Shown: positions 36,881-45,522 of the stretch, piece after piece | Layout: each line of letters starts with the position of its first letter | How positions within the stretch are numbered: position 1 is the stretch's first letter | NCBI GenBank assembly: GCA_903856725.1 | Contig: CAIOCT010000038.1 | Coordinates: forward strand, 1 to 64,000 | From: an uncultured Verrucomicrobiota bacterium | GTDB taxonomy: Bacteria; Verrucomicrobiota; Verrucomicrobiia; Opitutales; Opitutaceae | Length of the DNA stretch: 64,000 bases | Reading direction: 5' to 3' | Notes under the pieces: generated by a model | The model's input: only the letters and a program-made list of their open reading frames with translations | What the model was told of the DNA's origin: nothing | Database searches by the model: none | Translations under genes and position numbers: made by a program

Positions 36881-38115
36881 AAACAATTACCCGCTTAAGC
36901 TTACTAGTTAGTTCGCTCATCGCACTGGGCGTTGGGCACGCAGAAAATATCGCCGTCATGGGCGAAACTGTTTACACGATGGCCGGTGAGCCGCTCAAAG
37001 CTGGCGTTATTCTCATCAGTAATGGGAAGATCGCCGCGATTGGCCCGAAGGCATCTATCAATATTCCCGATGGCTACCGTATTCTTAAAGCCGTTGTCGT
37101 TACACCTGGATTGATCGATGCCCATGCTACGGTCGGTCTCTCGGGCTTACTCAACCAAGCTCAGGATCAAGACATGTTAGAAAAATCTTCCGCGGTGCAA
37201 CCGGAGCTCCGCGCGCTAGATGCCTACAACGCTAAAGATCCCTTGGTCGGTTGGGTCCGCTCTTATGGCGTCACCACCGTCAATACCGGTCATGCCCCCG
37301 CTGCTCTGATCTCTGGGCAAACCATGATTGTAAAAACATTCGGTCGGACGGCCGATGAGGATGTGATTAATCCCGCCGCGATGACAGCCGTCACGCTAGG
37401 TCGGAATGGTCTGACTAATACCGAAGGTGGGCCCGCGGCGAGCAAATCACCAGGCAACCGCTCCAAAGCGGTTGCGATGTTGCGCGCTGAACTGATCAAA
37501 GCTCAAGAGTACGCCAAGAAGCGCGCGGCTAAAGACGAGAGCAAGCGCCCCGGCCGCGATTTAAAAGTAGAAACGCTGCTCCGGGCTCTCACCGGGGTGC
37601 AACCGCTGTTAATTACAGCTAATCGCCAGCAAGATATTATTTCTGCACTGCGCATCGCCAAAGAATTTAATCTCAAGATTGTCCTCGATGGCTGCGCCGA
37701 TGCGCCGATGGTCCTCGACCAAATTAAAGCCAGCGGATTTTCCGTTATCGTGCACCCAACGATGCAACGTAGTTACGAGGATATGGAAAACCTGAGCGTA
37801 GAAACCGCAGGAAAACTTCACGCAGCGGGTATCCCGATTGCCTTACAAAGCAGTTATGAAGCCTATGTTCCTAAAACTCGAGTGGTGTTATTTGAAGCGG
37901 CGATCGCCGCCGCCCATGGCCTCAGTTTTGAGGCCGCCCTCGCCAGCATTACGAGTGGCGCTGCCACATTACTCGGGATCGCTGACCGCACGGGATCGCT
38001 CGTCCCGGGAAAAGATGCCGACCTGGCACTCTATGACGGCGACCCCTTTGAATATACGAGCCACTGCACCGGCACGATTGTGGGTGGGATGATCTTTGCC
38101 GATGGTGCGCACTAA
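36877..38115 (+). CDS. Secreted amidohydrolase-like protein lacking metal ligands
   Basis: 412 residues, start ATG overlapping the upstream stop by 4 bp and preceded by GGAGGTG, the only good ribosome-binding site I saw in the window. Signal peptide MKTITRLSLLVSSLIALGVGHA. It aligns along its length with the upstream protein (e.g. VTPGLIDAHA, RSYGVTTVN, SLVPGKDADLALY) but the ligands are changed: DAHAT instead of DSHSH, ITANRQQDI instead of NHTHRHDDI, LDGCAD instead of LHHVSE, and QSSYEAY instead of HTDDP. It is therefore probably inactive by itself and may be a structural partner of the first enzyme. Confidence 0.88.
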   Translation: MKTITRLSLLVSSLIALGVGHAENIAVMGETVYTMAGEPLKAGVILISNGKIAAIGPKASINIPDGYRILKAVVVTPGLIDAHATVGLSGLLNQAQDQDMLEKSSAVQPELRALDAYNAKDPLVGWVRSYGVTTVNTGHAPAALISGQTMIVKTFGRTADEDVINPAAMTAVTLGRNGLTNTEGGPAASKSPGNRSKAVAMLRAELIKAQEYAKKRAAKDESKRPGRDLKVETLLRALTGVQPLLITANRQQDIISALRIAKEFNLKIVLDGCADAPMVLDQIKASGFSVIVHPTMQRSYEDMENLSVETAGKLHAAGIPIALQSSYEAYVPKTRVVLFEAAIAAAHGLSFEAALASITSGAATLLGIADRTGSLVPGKDADLALYDGDPFEYTSHCTGTIVGGMIFADGAH

Positions 38116-38169
38116 AGCCAATCAGGACTGATAGATTGCCTTCAATTCGCGCCCGTTGATTTTAATTTC

Positions 38170-39165
38170 ATGAAAGCCGCTGTCTTTACCGAAGTTAAAA
38201 AGCCATTGGCGCTCCACGAAGTGACGAATCCACAGGCCACACCGGGTGAGGTCATCGTGCAGCTGAAGGCCGCTGCCCTTAACCACCGCGACCTCTGGAT
38301 TCAACAAGGGCAATATGCAGGCATCAAGACCCCGATGATTCTTGGCTCAGATGGCGCAGGCACGGTGCTATCTGTTGGTTCGCCAAAAGATGCAGCTTGG
38401 GTGAGTCGTGAAGTCATTATTAACCCGGCCTTGGACTGGGGGATAAATCCCCGCGCGCAGGGATCACAATTTCGCATTCTCGGTTTACCCGACGCGGGCA
38501 CCTTTGCAGAGCAATGCGCCATCCCAGCTGCTAACCTGGCACCCAAACCCAGCCACTTATCCTGGGAGCAAGCCGCCGCTCTGCCGCTCACTGGACTAAC
38601 GTCTTGGCGCGCTTTATTTACGCGAGCCCAGCTACAACGGGGTGAGCGCGTGCTTATAACTGGAATTGGCGGTGGGGCTGCCCTCATCGCGCTGCAATTG
38701 GCGGTGGCCGCTGGCGCTCAAGTCTGGGTTACCTCTAGTTCGGCCGAGAAAATCGCGCGCGCTATCACCCTTGGGGCTTTAGGCGGGGTCAATTATCGTG
38801 AGGCTAATTGGACTGATACTTTACAGCAACAAGCCGGGCGATTTGATGTGATCGTGGATAGCGCCGGCGGCGAGAGTTTTGCCCAACTCATTGATCTCAC
38901 CACGCCAGGAGGGCGCCTTGTATTCTTTGGCGCTACCCTAGGTAACCCCACCAGCCTCGATCTCCGTAAATGTTTTTTTCGGCAGATCAATATTCTGGGC
39001 ACCACGATGGGCTCGCCGGAAGATTTCGGCAACCTCATGGCCTTTGTCGCTGCCCATAAAATTACCCCTGTAGTAGATCAAGTATTTCCACTCGCTGAAA
39101 CCGACGCCGCCTTCCGCCGCATGGCCGCCGGAGAGCAGTTTGGAAAAATTGCGTTGGCGATCTAG
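38170..39165 (+). CDS. Zinc-independent MDR family alcohol dehydrogenase/quinone oxidoreductase
   Basis: 331 residues of the medium-chain dehydrogenase/reductase fold. N-terminal GroES-like domain with ALNHRDLWIQQGQY and the SDGAGTVLSVG segment, then a nucleotide domain with GIGGGAALIALQLAVAAGA. Typical zinc ligands (Cys-His-Glu set and the four-Cys lobe) are absent, so a quinone oxidoreductase or enoyl reductase type using NADPH is the best guess. The gene stands alone, convergent to exoD. Confidence 0.88.
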   Translation: MKAAVFTEVKKPLALHEVTNPQATPGEVIVQLKAAALNHRDLWIQQGQYAGIKTPMILGSDGAGTVLSVGSPKDAAWVSREVIINPALDWGINPRAQGSQFRILGLPDAGTFAEQCAIPAANLAPKPSHLSWEQAAALPLTGLTSWRALFTRAQLQRGERVLITGIGGGAALIALQLAVAAGAQVWVTSSSAEKIARAITLGALGGVNYREANWTDTLQQQAGRFDVIVDSAGGESFAQLIDLTTPGGRLVFFGATLGNPTSLDLRKCFFRQINILGTTMGSPEDFGNLMAFVAAHKITPVVDQVFPLAETDAAFRRMAAGEQFGKIALAI

Positions 39166-39184
39166 CTTTCGCTAGACTTGGCAG

Positions 39185-39829
39185 CTAAGCCCGCGCCCAG
39201 CGCACAAATTCCTGGAGTAACAGCGTCGCGGCCTCACCAAGAAAAATAAAATAAAGCACGCCGACCGCGAACACGAAATATCCAGCGAGAATAAAGAGGC
39301 CGTCGCGCTCCAGTAGTCCTGCTGCCACCAATAAAATGGCCCAAGCTGGAAAAGAATTTGTGAAGGGAATCGGGATTGGTAACAGCAACACCAAAGCGGC
39401 GATCAACAACAAGAATGCGTGCAGTTGAACTAACGCTGGCGTCCTTGTTAAAAAAATTAATCGGGGGCGCAGTAATTTCTCGATCAACCGGATACTTTTC
39501 TCAGCGACCAAAAACAGCCGACTAAAGAAGCCCGGCGGCAATACCTTGCGCTGAAGTTTCATCGGCAGCCATGGGCGCTGACCTAACATCAACCGAAAGG
39601 CGATCAGGCCAATAGCCAAGCCAAAGGGCGTCGATAAACCCGGCAGGGGAATGGGCGTAATAAATGGCAAGGCCAACAATAGTACCAATAGAGTATAAGC
39701 GCGCCCTCCGAGGGTGTAGATAACCTCGCGCAGCGTTAAGGCTCCCAACGCGGAACGATCGCGTAAATCAGCCAGCTCTTCCGAAAGCTTACGTGGGGGG
39801 ATTACATTAGTCGACGCGCGCATTTTCAT
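39185..39829 (-). CDS. exoD: ExoD family membrane protein
   Basis: 214 residues. Four or five hydrophobic helices. ALTLREVIYTLGGRAYTLLVLLLALPFITPIPLPGLSTPFGLAIG is characteristic of ExoD, a family first linked to exopolysaccharide production and alkaline tolerance in rhizobia. Molecular function is unknown. The start codon overlaps the queE stop by 4 bp (ATGA), so the two are translationally coupled. Confidence 0.87.
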   Translation of the reverse strand: MKMRASTNVIPPRKLSEELADLRDRSALGALTLREVIYTLGGRAYTLLVLLLALPFITPIPLPGLSTPFGLAIGLIAFRLMLGQRPWLPMKLQRKVLPPGFFSRLFLVAEKSIRLIEKLLRPRLIFLTRTPALVQLHAFLLLIAALVLLLPIPIPFTNSFPAWAILLVAAGLLERDGLFILAGYFVFAVGVLYFIFLGEAATLLLQEFVRWARA

Positions 39830-40518
39830 GTGCCGCGTTTATTCCCATAAAGTTCCACGTGCAGGCGCGGGGCGTAACGATAGCCACGCGTTTTGCATAA
39901 TTCACCTAACCAAACCGCACGCGTCCGTAAAACCTCGACCGTGGTTCCCTCCGGCATCAGCAATACTTTGGCTCGTGGAATCTCCCGCTCTAGAGAAACC
40001 AACTGCGTTTCGATTTCTGTAAGATCGGTTTCGTGAGCGACCACGAACTTAAGTTGATAGCCTCCACGATCGAGCCAAGCCTGCACCACGGCTGGCTGCC
40101 AGCGCAGGTTTTCATGTTTTATGCGCCAGGTGTCATCAAGCCGCTCATCGGGAGTGGAATTTTTTAGCTTCGGACTTAACGAGGCGAGATCACACGCGAT
40201 GCCCGCTGGAGCTATGGTTGCCGCAGTCTCAATCGTGATATGATAAGCTAAGTCTTTCAAGGCGGCCGCGAGCGCATGAATGTCTTTGGCAATCATCGGT
40301 TCACCTCCGGTCAGCACAACATGCCGCGCCGGATGCAGCCGGACAGCCGCTACAATCTCGCTTACCGTCATCTGCCTTCCTTCCGGCTGCCATGAAGCAT
40401 AAGGCGTATCACACCAATTGCAGCGCAGGTTACATCCGCTCGTGCGGACAAAAACTGAAGGCACGCCGGTTAATTCGCCTTCGCCTTGGAGTGAATAAAA
40501 TATTTCAGAAATTAACAT
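39826..40518 (-). CDS. queE: 7-carboxy-7-deazaguanine synthase
   Basis: 230 residues. Radical SAM enzyme that contracts 6-carboxytetrahydropterin to CDG in the queuosine precursor pathway. The start ISEIFYSLQGEGELTGVPSVFVR is typical, followed by the cluster motif CNLRCNWC with the C-x3-C-x2-C spacing, and the VLTGGEPM SAM-binding motif. queC lies upstream on the same strand, with a hairpin in the 60-bp gap. QueD and QueF are not in the window. Confidence 0.95.
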   Translation of the reverse strand: MLISEIFYSLQGEGELTGVPSVFVRTSGCNLRCNWCDTPYASWQPEGRQMTVSEIVAAVRLHPARHVVLTGGEPMIAKDIHALAAALKDLAYHITIETAATIAPAGIACDLASLSPKLKNSTPDERLDDTWRIKHENLRWQPAVVQAWLDRGGYQLKFVVAHETDLTEIETQLVSLEREIPRAKVLLMPEGTTVEVLRTRAVWLGELCKTRGYRYAPRLHVELYGNKRGT

Positions 40519-40530
40519 TAAAGGAGGTTG

Positions 40531-40560
40531 AAAAAATGCGCCGGTGCGAAGCTAAGCGCA
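40531..40560 (-). terminator. Hairpin with T-run after queC
   Basis: Read on the minus strand, TGCGC (40560-40556) pairs with GCGCA (40541-40537) and is followed by TTTTTT (40536-40531). It lies between the queC stop and the queE start, so it may be a partial terminator or attenuator within a queC-queE unit. The stem is only five bases. Confidence 0.45.
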
Positions 40561-40578
40561 AAAAACTTTTGTGAAGAT

Positions 40579-41268
40579 TTAATCCTTGGTGGGCTTGGCC
40601 GGCAAGGGCAGTTGCGACGCGTAGACGGTCGGATCAACCAATCCTGCTTGGGTGAAGGCCTCGCGACGTTCGACACAAGTGCCACACTGACCGCAGTGCA
40701 TCAGCCCGCCTTTGTAACATGACCAAGTTTGCGAAAAATCAACCCCTAGCTTCCCGCCCTCGGCGGCAATCTGGCCTTTCGTCTGAGTAATAAAGGGTCG
40801 CAGCAGCTGAATGCCCGCATAAGTCCCCAACCGCAAAGCGTTGCCCATGGCCGTCATAAAATCTTCGCGACAATCAGGGTAAATGGTGTGGTCGCCAGCA
40901 TGAGCCGCAATGACGAGCGCCTCTGCTCCCGCACTTTCTGCAAAACCCGCGGCCGCCGCCAACATGATACCATTACGGAAGGGCACGACGGTGAGCTTCA
41001 TCGTGTCAGCCGCATAGTGACCGTCGGGAATTTCTCCGCCCGACTTAAGCAAGTCCGAGGCGAAAAGCTGGCCAATGAAATCTAAGGAGATGATCCGGTG
41101 GGTCACCCCAAGCTGAGCTGCATGTTTCACCGCCAAGGGAATCTCTCGGTGATTATGTTTAGCCCCATAATCGAAACTAAGAGCAGCGGTCACAGTATGG
41201 TGAGCCCGCGCCCAATAGAGCGCAGTCACCGAATCCATACCACCAGAGCAAAGCACAACAACTTTCAT
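40579..41268 (-). CDS. queC: 7-cyano-7-deazaguanine synthase
   Basis: 229 residues from ATG 41268. The frame is open 50 codons further upstream, but the natural start is MKVVVLCSGGMDS with the PP-loop motif SGGMDS at residues 8-13. QueC converts CDG to preQ0 with ATP and ammonia. The zinc site is formed by the C-terminal Cys cluster SCYKGGLMHCGQCGTC. queE follows 60 bp downstream. The leader holds a 9-bp tandem repeat. Confidence 0.95.
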   Translation of the reverse strand: MKVVVLCSGGMDSVTALYWARAHHTVTAALSFDYGAKHNHREIPLAVKHAAQLGVTHRIISLDFIGQLFASDLLKSGGEIPDGHYAADTMKLTVVPFRNGIMLAAAAGFAESAGAEALVIAAHAGDHTIYPDCREDFMTAMGNALRLGTYAGIQLLRPFITQTKGQIAAEGGKLGVDFSQTWSCYKGGLMHCGQCGTCVERREAFTQAGLVDPTVYASQLPLPAKPTKD

Positions 41269-41609
41269 GACTGATGAATTGGCCACAAAAGGCGCAAAAG
41301 GCACAGAAGTAAATAATCCCTCTGCGTAACGAGCTTCATTTTGCGAAAAACCCCCGGGGCCAGCAGGGGTGGGCATCGAGCGCCGTTGGCCGGATAATCC
41401 CGCCTTGCTGCAAAGCATCGTTTAGGTTTTTTCTTGGCCTCCCTTCGGTCCGTAGGCGGATCTCATTTATCAATCTCATGGCAATATTTGTGGCGCAGAA
41501 TCAGCAAAGTCCTCTCTACGGTAATCATGACCGCACGGCACGGACCAATCGACTAAGGGCACGCATTAACGCCAACTCTGCCGCACGAAACCCATAATTT
41601 TCCCCTCCC
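41269..41609. other. Gap between queC and RNase D starts: no gene; tandem repeat and weak hairpin
   Basis: This 341-bp divergent gap holds no supported gene. It contains the 9-bp tandem repeat at 41284-41310 and, on the minus strand, a possible hairpin ACCCC (41370-41366) with GGGGT (41354-41350) followed by TTTT, which could act as an attenuator ahead of queC. The remainder up to the TTG of the RNase D gene shows no further motif I can support. Confidence 0.5.
41284..41310 (-). repeat. Three-copy 9-bp tandem repeat in the queC leader
   Basis: On the plus strand the units are CACAAAAGG, CGCAAAAGG and CACAGAAGT. In the queC message they read as ACTTCTGTG, CCTTTTGCG, CCTTTTGTG. The array ends 15 bases before the start codon and stays in frame with queC, which explains the long open extension upstream. 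Confidence 0.8.
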
Positions 41610-42722
41610 TTGAGCCTGTCCCTCCATTACCAATTTATTGATCAGCCCGCCCAGTTGCCGCCGCTCTATGCTGCCCTCGACCGCTGCACTGAAATTTCGC
41701 TCGATACAGAAGCGGACAACCTCTTCCGCTACCGAACGCGGGTTTGCTTACTGCAAATCCTAGCTGCCGGCGAAATTTATTTGGTCGATCTCCTCGCCGA
41801 CCTACCACTTGACGGGCTCTGGACGCGACTAGCCGCTAAGCCTTTAATCATGCACGGCAGCGATTATGATCTCCGCCTGCTGTGGGAGTTCTGCCGCTTT
41901 CAACCACTGAGCTTATTTGATACGATGTTTGCTGCCCAGTTGCTGAGCATTCCCCGCTTTGGTCTCGCCGCTCTATTAGAACAAAACTTTGGGGCGCATG
42001 TTGATAAAGATCATCAAAAAGCCAATTGGTCACAGCGCCCGCTGGACCGCGACATGCTGGATTACGCCGCGACTGATGTTTATTATCTACCTGAACTGCG
42101 TGATCGCTTGAAAGCTGAACTCACCCGCCTTGGTCGAGGCGACTGGATGGAACAGAAATGTCGCTGGCAAATCGAAGTGGGGCGCGCGGGCTTTGCTGCC
42201 CCTGATGAAAATGCCTGGCGCATTAATGGCTCAGAAAAATTGCGCGGGCGCGGCCTAGCTGTCTTGCACGCCCTCTGGTTTTGGCGCGAAAGCTGGGCAG
42301 AAGCAATTAACACGCCACCCTTTAAAGTCGTCGGCAATGAAATGCTCGGCCGCATAGCAAGCGCCGCTGAAGATGAATATCCGATCGAGGAGGTCTTGCG
42401 AGTTCATCTGGGCCGCCGCCACGACCGACTCTACCCCAGTCTCGTGGAAGCAGTCCATCAAGGCTACGCCACTGATCCGCAAACGCTGCCACGCCGTGAA
42501 CGCCGGCGAGAATTTTCGCCGATGTCACCCGCCGAACTTGCCCGACAAGATCGGATTAAAGCGGACCGAGATCGGCTAGCCCAAGGCTTACAGCTTGATC
42601 CCACACTCATCGCCACTCGCTCGCAACTCGTCTTGATTGCCCGGGATCCCCAATGCATCGATACGGTGCTGCTCCCCTGGCAGGCGCAATTGCTCAAGGC
42701 TGAACCCGCTTGGAAAAGCTAG
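41610..42722 (+). CDS. rnd: Ribonuclease D
   Basis: 370 residues from TTG 41610. 3'-5' exoribonuclease of the DEDDy type acting in tRNA 3' maturation. Exo I SLDTEADNL, Exo II HGSDYDLRLL and Exo III DYAATDVYYL supply the four acidic residues and Tyr. An HRDC domain follows (ALWFWRESWAEAINTPPFKVVGNEMLGRIA). Length is normal. The TTG start is the only plausible one before Exo I. Confidence 0.94.
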   Translation: MSLSLHYQFIDQPAQLPPLYAALDRCTEISLDTEADNLFRYRTRVCLLQILAAGEIYLVDLLADLPLDGLWTRLAAKPLIMHGSDYDLRLLWEFCRFQPLSLFDTMFAAQLLSIPRFGLAALLEQNFGAHVDKDHQKANWSQRPLDRDMLDYAATDVYYLPELRDRLKAELTRLGRGDWMEQKCRWQIEVGRAGFAAPDENAWRINGSEKLRGRGLAVLHALWFWRESWAEAINTPPFKVVGNEMLGRIASAAEDEYPIEEVLRVHLGRRHDRLYPSLVEAVHQGYATDPQTLPRRERRREFSPMSPAELARQDRIKADRDRLAQGLQLDPTLIATRSQLVLIARDPQCIDTVLLPWQAQLLKAEPAWKS

Positions 42723-42731
42723 CCCCACACC

Positions 42732-44417
42732 GTGGCTGAGCCTGCCAACATTGCCCACCATCTTTCCCTGATGGCCACGCGTCGGCCGACGCAGGCTGCT
42801 GTGAAAATTGCCCGGGGCCAAAAAATTTCCGGCGAGATTGATTACCTCACCCTCTCGTTCAGCACCCTCGAGTATGAAGTTGAGGCGTGGGCGGACAAAC
42901 TCCGGGCCGCCGGCGTCAGCCGCGGCGATCGAGTGCTTGTGATGGTACGCCAAGGCCTGCCGTTAATCGCCGCGGCCTTTGGCCTCTTTAAAATAGGAGC
43001 GATCCCGATCATTATCGACCCAGGCATGGGCCGAAAAAACTTTTTAGCCTGCGTCGCTCGGTCCCAACCGCGCGTGTTACTGGGCATTCCTCTTGCACAA
43101 ATCACCAGCTATATTTTCCGGAACACGTTTGCGGCGGTAAAAATTCGTATCTGGGCCAGCAGTTCGCCGACCGCCCAACTTGCGAGCGCCCCCCCAAGCA
43201 ACGCACCCATTACCCCCGCCGCGGACTGCGCAGCGACCGACCTGGCGGCGATTCTTTTTACCTCCGGCTCCACCGGTGCGCCTAAAGGAGTTTGCTATGA
43301 GCATGGCATGTTTGCGGCCCAAGTGCGGCTCGTCCGCACGACCTACGGAATTACCCCGGGTGAAATCGATCTACCGCTGCTCCCTATTTTTGCGCTATTT
43401 AATCCCGCGCTAGGGATGACCACCATTGTTCCAGACATCGACCCACGCCAACCTGCCAACATAGACCCCGCAAAAATTGTTCGCGCGATTCAACAGGAGG
43501 GCGTCACTAACTCATTCGGCTCGCCGACCCTTTGGCGGATAATTGCCCGCTACTGCCTGAAAAATAATCTCGCGTTACCCTCAATTAAGCGGGTGCTGAT
43601 GGCCGGGGCTCCTGTCCCACCAGAACTATTTGCTGATTTAATAAAAATTTTACCTAACGGGATGGCCTATAGTCCTTATGGCGCTACGGAAGCATTACCG
43701 GTTGCCAGTATTTCTGGGCTGCACGTTATCACCACCACAGCCAAGGCGACTGCCGCCGGCGAAGGCACCTGCGTAGGCGAGCGGGTCGATGAGGTAACTA
43801 TTAAAATTATTGCGCCGAGCACGACGGCGATTGTTTCTGCAGCAGAAATTTGCGAAATGCCGGCGGGTCAAATCGGCGAAATTATTGTCCAGGGGCCTAT
43901 GGTTACAAAAACCTATGATCAGTTAGCAGCGGCTACCGCATTGGCTAAAATCAGCCCACTAAAAATAGCTCAAGGTTTGCCGAGCGGCCCTTGGCACCGA
44001 CTCGGCGATGCCGGCTACTTAGATGCCCACGGCCAACTCTGGTTTTGCGGCCGCTTAGCCGAGCGCGTTATCACACCAGCCGGAACGCTCTACACCGAAC
44101 AAGTTGAGCCTATTTTTAATCAGCACCCTGACATCGCCCGCTGCGCCCTCATTGGCCTTGGTCCTAACCGCGATCAACCAGCCCTTGTGATCGAACCAAC
44201 CACTCAAGCGATTGTGGCCTCCGTAGCCATGCGCCAAAAATTACTGAGAGAATTGCAGATTATGGGGGCCGCTCACGCCCATACGCGTCCCATCACTCGC
44301 GCCTACTTTCATCCGAATTTTCCCGTGGATGTTCGCCATAATGCCAAAATTCACCGCCTAAGCTTAACCCAATGGGCCGCTCATCAACCGAGCTATTCTC
44401 TATGCCTGCCGTCATGA
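42732..44417 (+). CDS. oleC: Acyl-adenylate ligase, OleC-like (olefin beta-lactone synthetase)
   Basis: 561 residues from GTG 42732. ANL-superfamily enzyme with the A3 motif LFTSGSTGAPKGV, the A5-like YSPYGATEALP and the A8-like LGDAGYLDAHGQLWFCGR. The N-terminal MATRRPTQAAVKI and FGLFKIGAIPIIIDPGMG are the pattern of OleC of long-chain olefin synthesis, which adenylates a beta-hydroxy acid and closes it to a beta-lactone. The neighbour is OleD. A general fatty-acyl-CoA ligase is the alternative. OleA and OleB are not in the window. Confidence 0.82.
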   Translation: MAEPANIAHHLSLMATRRPTQAAVKIARGQKISGEIDYLTLSFSTLEYEVEAWADKLRAAGVSRGDRVLVMVRQGLPLIAAAFGLFKIGAIPIIIDPGMGRKNFLACVARSQPRVLLGIPLAQITSYIFRNTFAAVKIRIWASSSPTAQLASAPPSNAPITPAADCAATDLAAILFTSGSTGAPKGVCYEHGMFAAQVRLVRTTYGITPGEIDLPLLPIFALFNPALGMTTIVPDIDPRQPANIDPAKIVRAIQQEGVTNSFGSPTLWRIIARYCLKNNLALPSIKRVLMAGAPVPPELFADLIKILPNGMAYSPYGATEALPVASISGLHVITTTAKATAAGEGTCVGERVDEVTIKIIAPSTTAIVSAAEICEMPAGQIGEIIVQGPMVTKTYDQLAAATALAKISPLKIAQGLPSGPWHRLGDAGYLDAHGQLWFCGRLAERVITPAGTLYTEQVEPIFNQHPDIARCALIGLGPNRDQPALVIEPTTQAIVASVAMRQKLLRELQIMGAAHAHTRPITRAYFHPNFPVDVRHNAKIHRLSLTQWAAHQPSYSLCLPS

Positions 44418-45469
44418 ATCGCGCCGTTTTTATTACCGGAGCCAGTGGCTTCATCGGTGGAAAACTCGCCGAACGTTTACTGGCGGAGGGCCGTCAGGTT
44501 AAGGTTCTCGCCCGCCGCCCGCTTCCCGTTTTGGCCAACCTGGGCGCAGAAATTATTACGGGAGATTTAGCCGATGAGTCCGCCCTCCGCCGTGGCTGCG
44601 AAAATTGTGGAACTGTCTTTCATGTCGCCGGCCGTGTTGGTGTTTGGGGCCCCGCGGCAGATTTTTTTAAAGTTAATGTCGCTGGCACCGCCCAAATAAT
44701 TGCCGCCTGCCGCGCCGTTGGTGTGCCGCGCCTCGTTTATACCAGTTCACCGAGCGTCGTGTACCATGGCGGTAATCTGGCCGGTGTTGATGAATCGGCG
44801 GCGCTTTGCACATCCGCACCTTGCGCTTACCCCACCAGCAAGGCCGCGGCCGAACAACTTGTTCACCGAGCTCATTCCGACGCGTTAGCCACCCTCTCGC
44901 TGCGCCCTCATCTGGTCTGGGGGCCGGGAGATAAAAATGTGGTGCCACGCGTTCTCGCCCTCGCACGGCAAGGTCGCCTCCGTATTATCGGATCCGGCCA
45001 AAATCGCGTAGATGTCACCCACATCACTAATGTCATCGACGCCCACCTTCTCGCCGAACAAGCCTTGGTCCAATATCACCTAAGCCATAACGCGGGCGCT
45101 GCTATCATGAGCGCACAGGCTGGGGGAGAGCGGCAAGATCCAGGCGGGCAAGCTTACTTTATCACTAATGGAGAGCCAGTGGTGTTGTGGGACTGGATCA
45201 ATGAGCTCTTACGGGGGGTGGGCATCCCGGAAATTAAAAAGCGCATTTCCCTCCCGGCGGCTCGTCGGATCGGCGGCATCTTAGAAATTGTTTGGCAGTT
45301 ACTCCTACTGAAAGGGGAGCCTCCGATGACACGGTTTGTGGCAGAAGAAATGGCCACCGACCACTGGTTCAAGATCGATGCCGCGCGCCGCAATCTTGGC
45401 TACCGCCCACGAGTAAGCATGACCGTTGGCACCGCCGAACTGATTGCTCATCTTCAACGCCGCGTGTAA
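44414..45469 (+). CDS. oleD: NAD(P)-dependent 2-alkyl-3-oxoalkanoate reductase, OleD-like
   Basis: 351 residues from ATG 44414, overlapping the oleC stop by 4 bp. Extended SDR fold: VFITGASGFIGGKLAERL at the N-terminus, TGDL, NVAGTAQIIAACRAVGVPRLVYTSSPSVV, the catalytic YPTSK and a WGPGD segment. It matches 3-beta-HSD-type epimerases and the OleD reductase that acts just before OleC in olefin hydrocarbon synthesis. The tight coupling to the OleC-like ligase supports that reading. Confidence 0.83.
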   Translation: MNRAVFITGASGFIGGKLAERLLAEGRQVKVLARRPLPVLANLGAEIITGDLADESALRRGCENCGTVFHVAGRVGVWGPAADFFKVNVAGTAQIIAACRAVGVPRLVYTSSPSVVYHGGNLAGVDESAALCTSAPCAYPTSKAAAEQLVHRAHSDALATLSLRPHLVWGPGDKNVVPRVLALARQGRLRIIGSGQNRVDVTHITNVIDAHLLAEQALVQYHLSHNAGAAIMSAQAGGERQDPGGQAYFITNGEPVVLWDWINELLRGVGIPEIKKRISLPAARRIGGILEIVWQLLLLKGEPPMTRFVAEEMATDHWFKIDAARRNLGYRPRVSMTVGTAELIAHLQRRV

Positions 45470-45522
45470 TGACCTTCGTGGGCTAACCCCTATCGCTTTG
45501 GCCAAAAATTTGGCCGCTATCC

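Noticed and set aside
40536-40574. A 12-codon plus-strand frame with a perfect ribosome-binding site (AAGGAGG, then ATG)
   Set aside because: The purine run is the complement of the queE leader and the frame lies inside the queC terminator hairpin; such a short frame between two minus-strand genes is more likely chance.
40519-40578. Possible preQ1 riboswitch ahead of queE (GCTTAGCTTC resembles part of preQ1-II)
   Set aside because: The rest of the preQ1-I or preQ1-II core and pseudoknot arms are missing; the region is better explained as a short terminator hairpin.
41284-41310. Tandem repeat as a CRISPR-like array
   Set aside because: Units are 9 bp, contiguous and few; no spacers and no cas genes.
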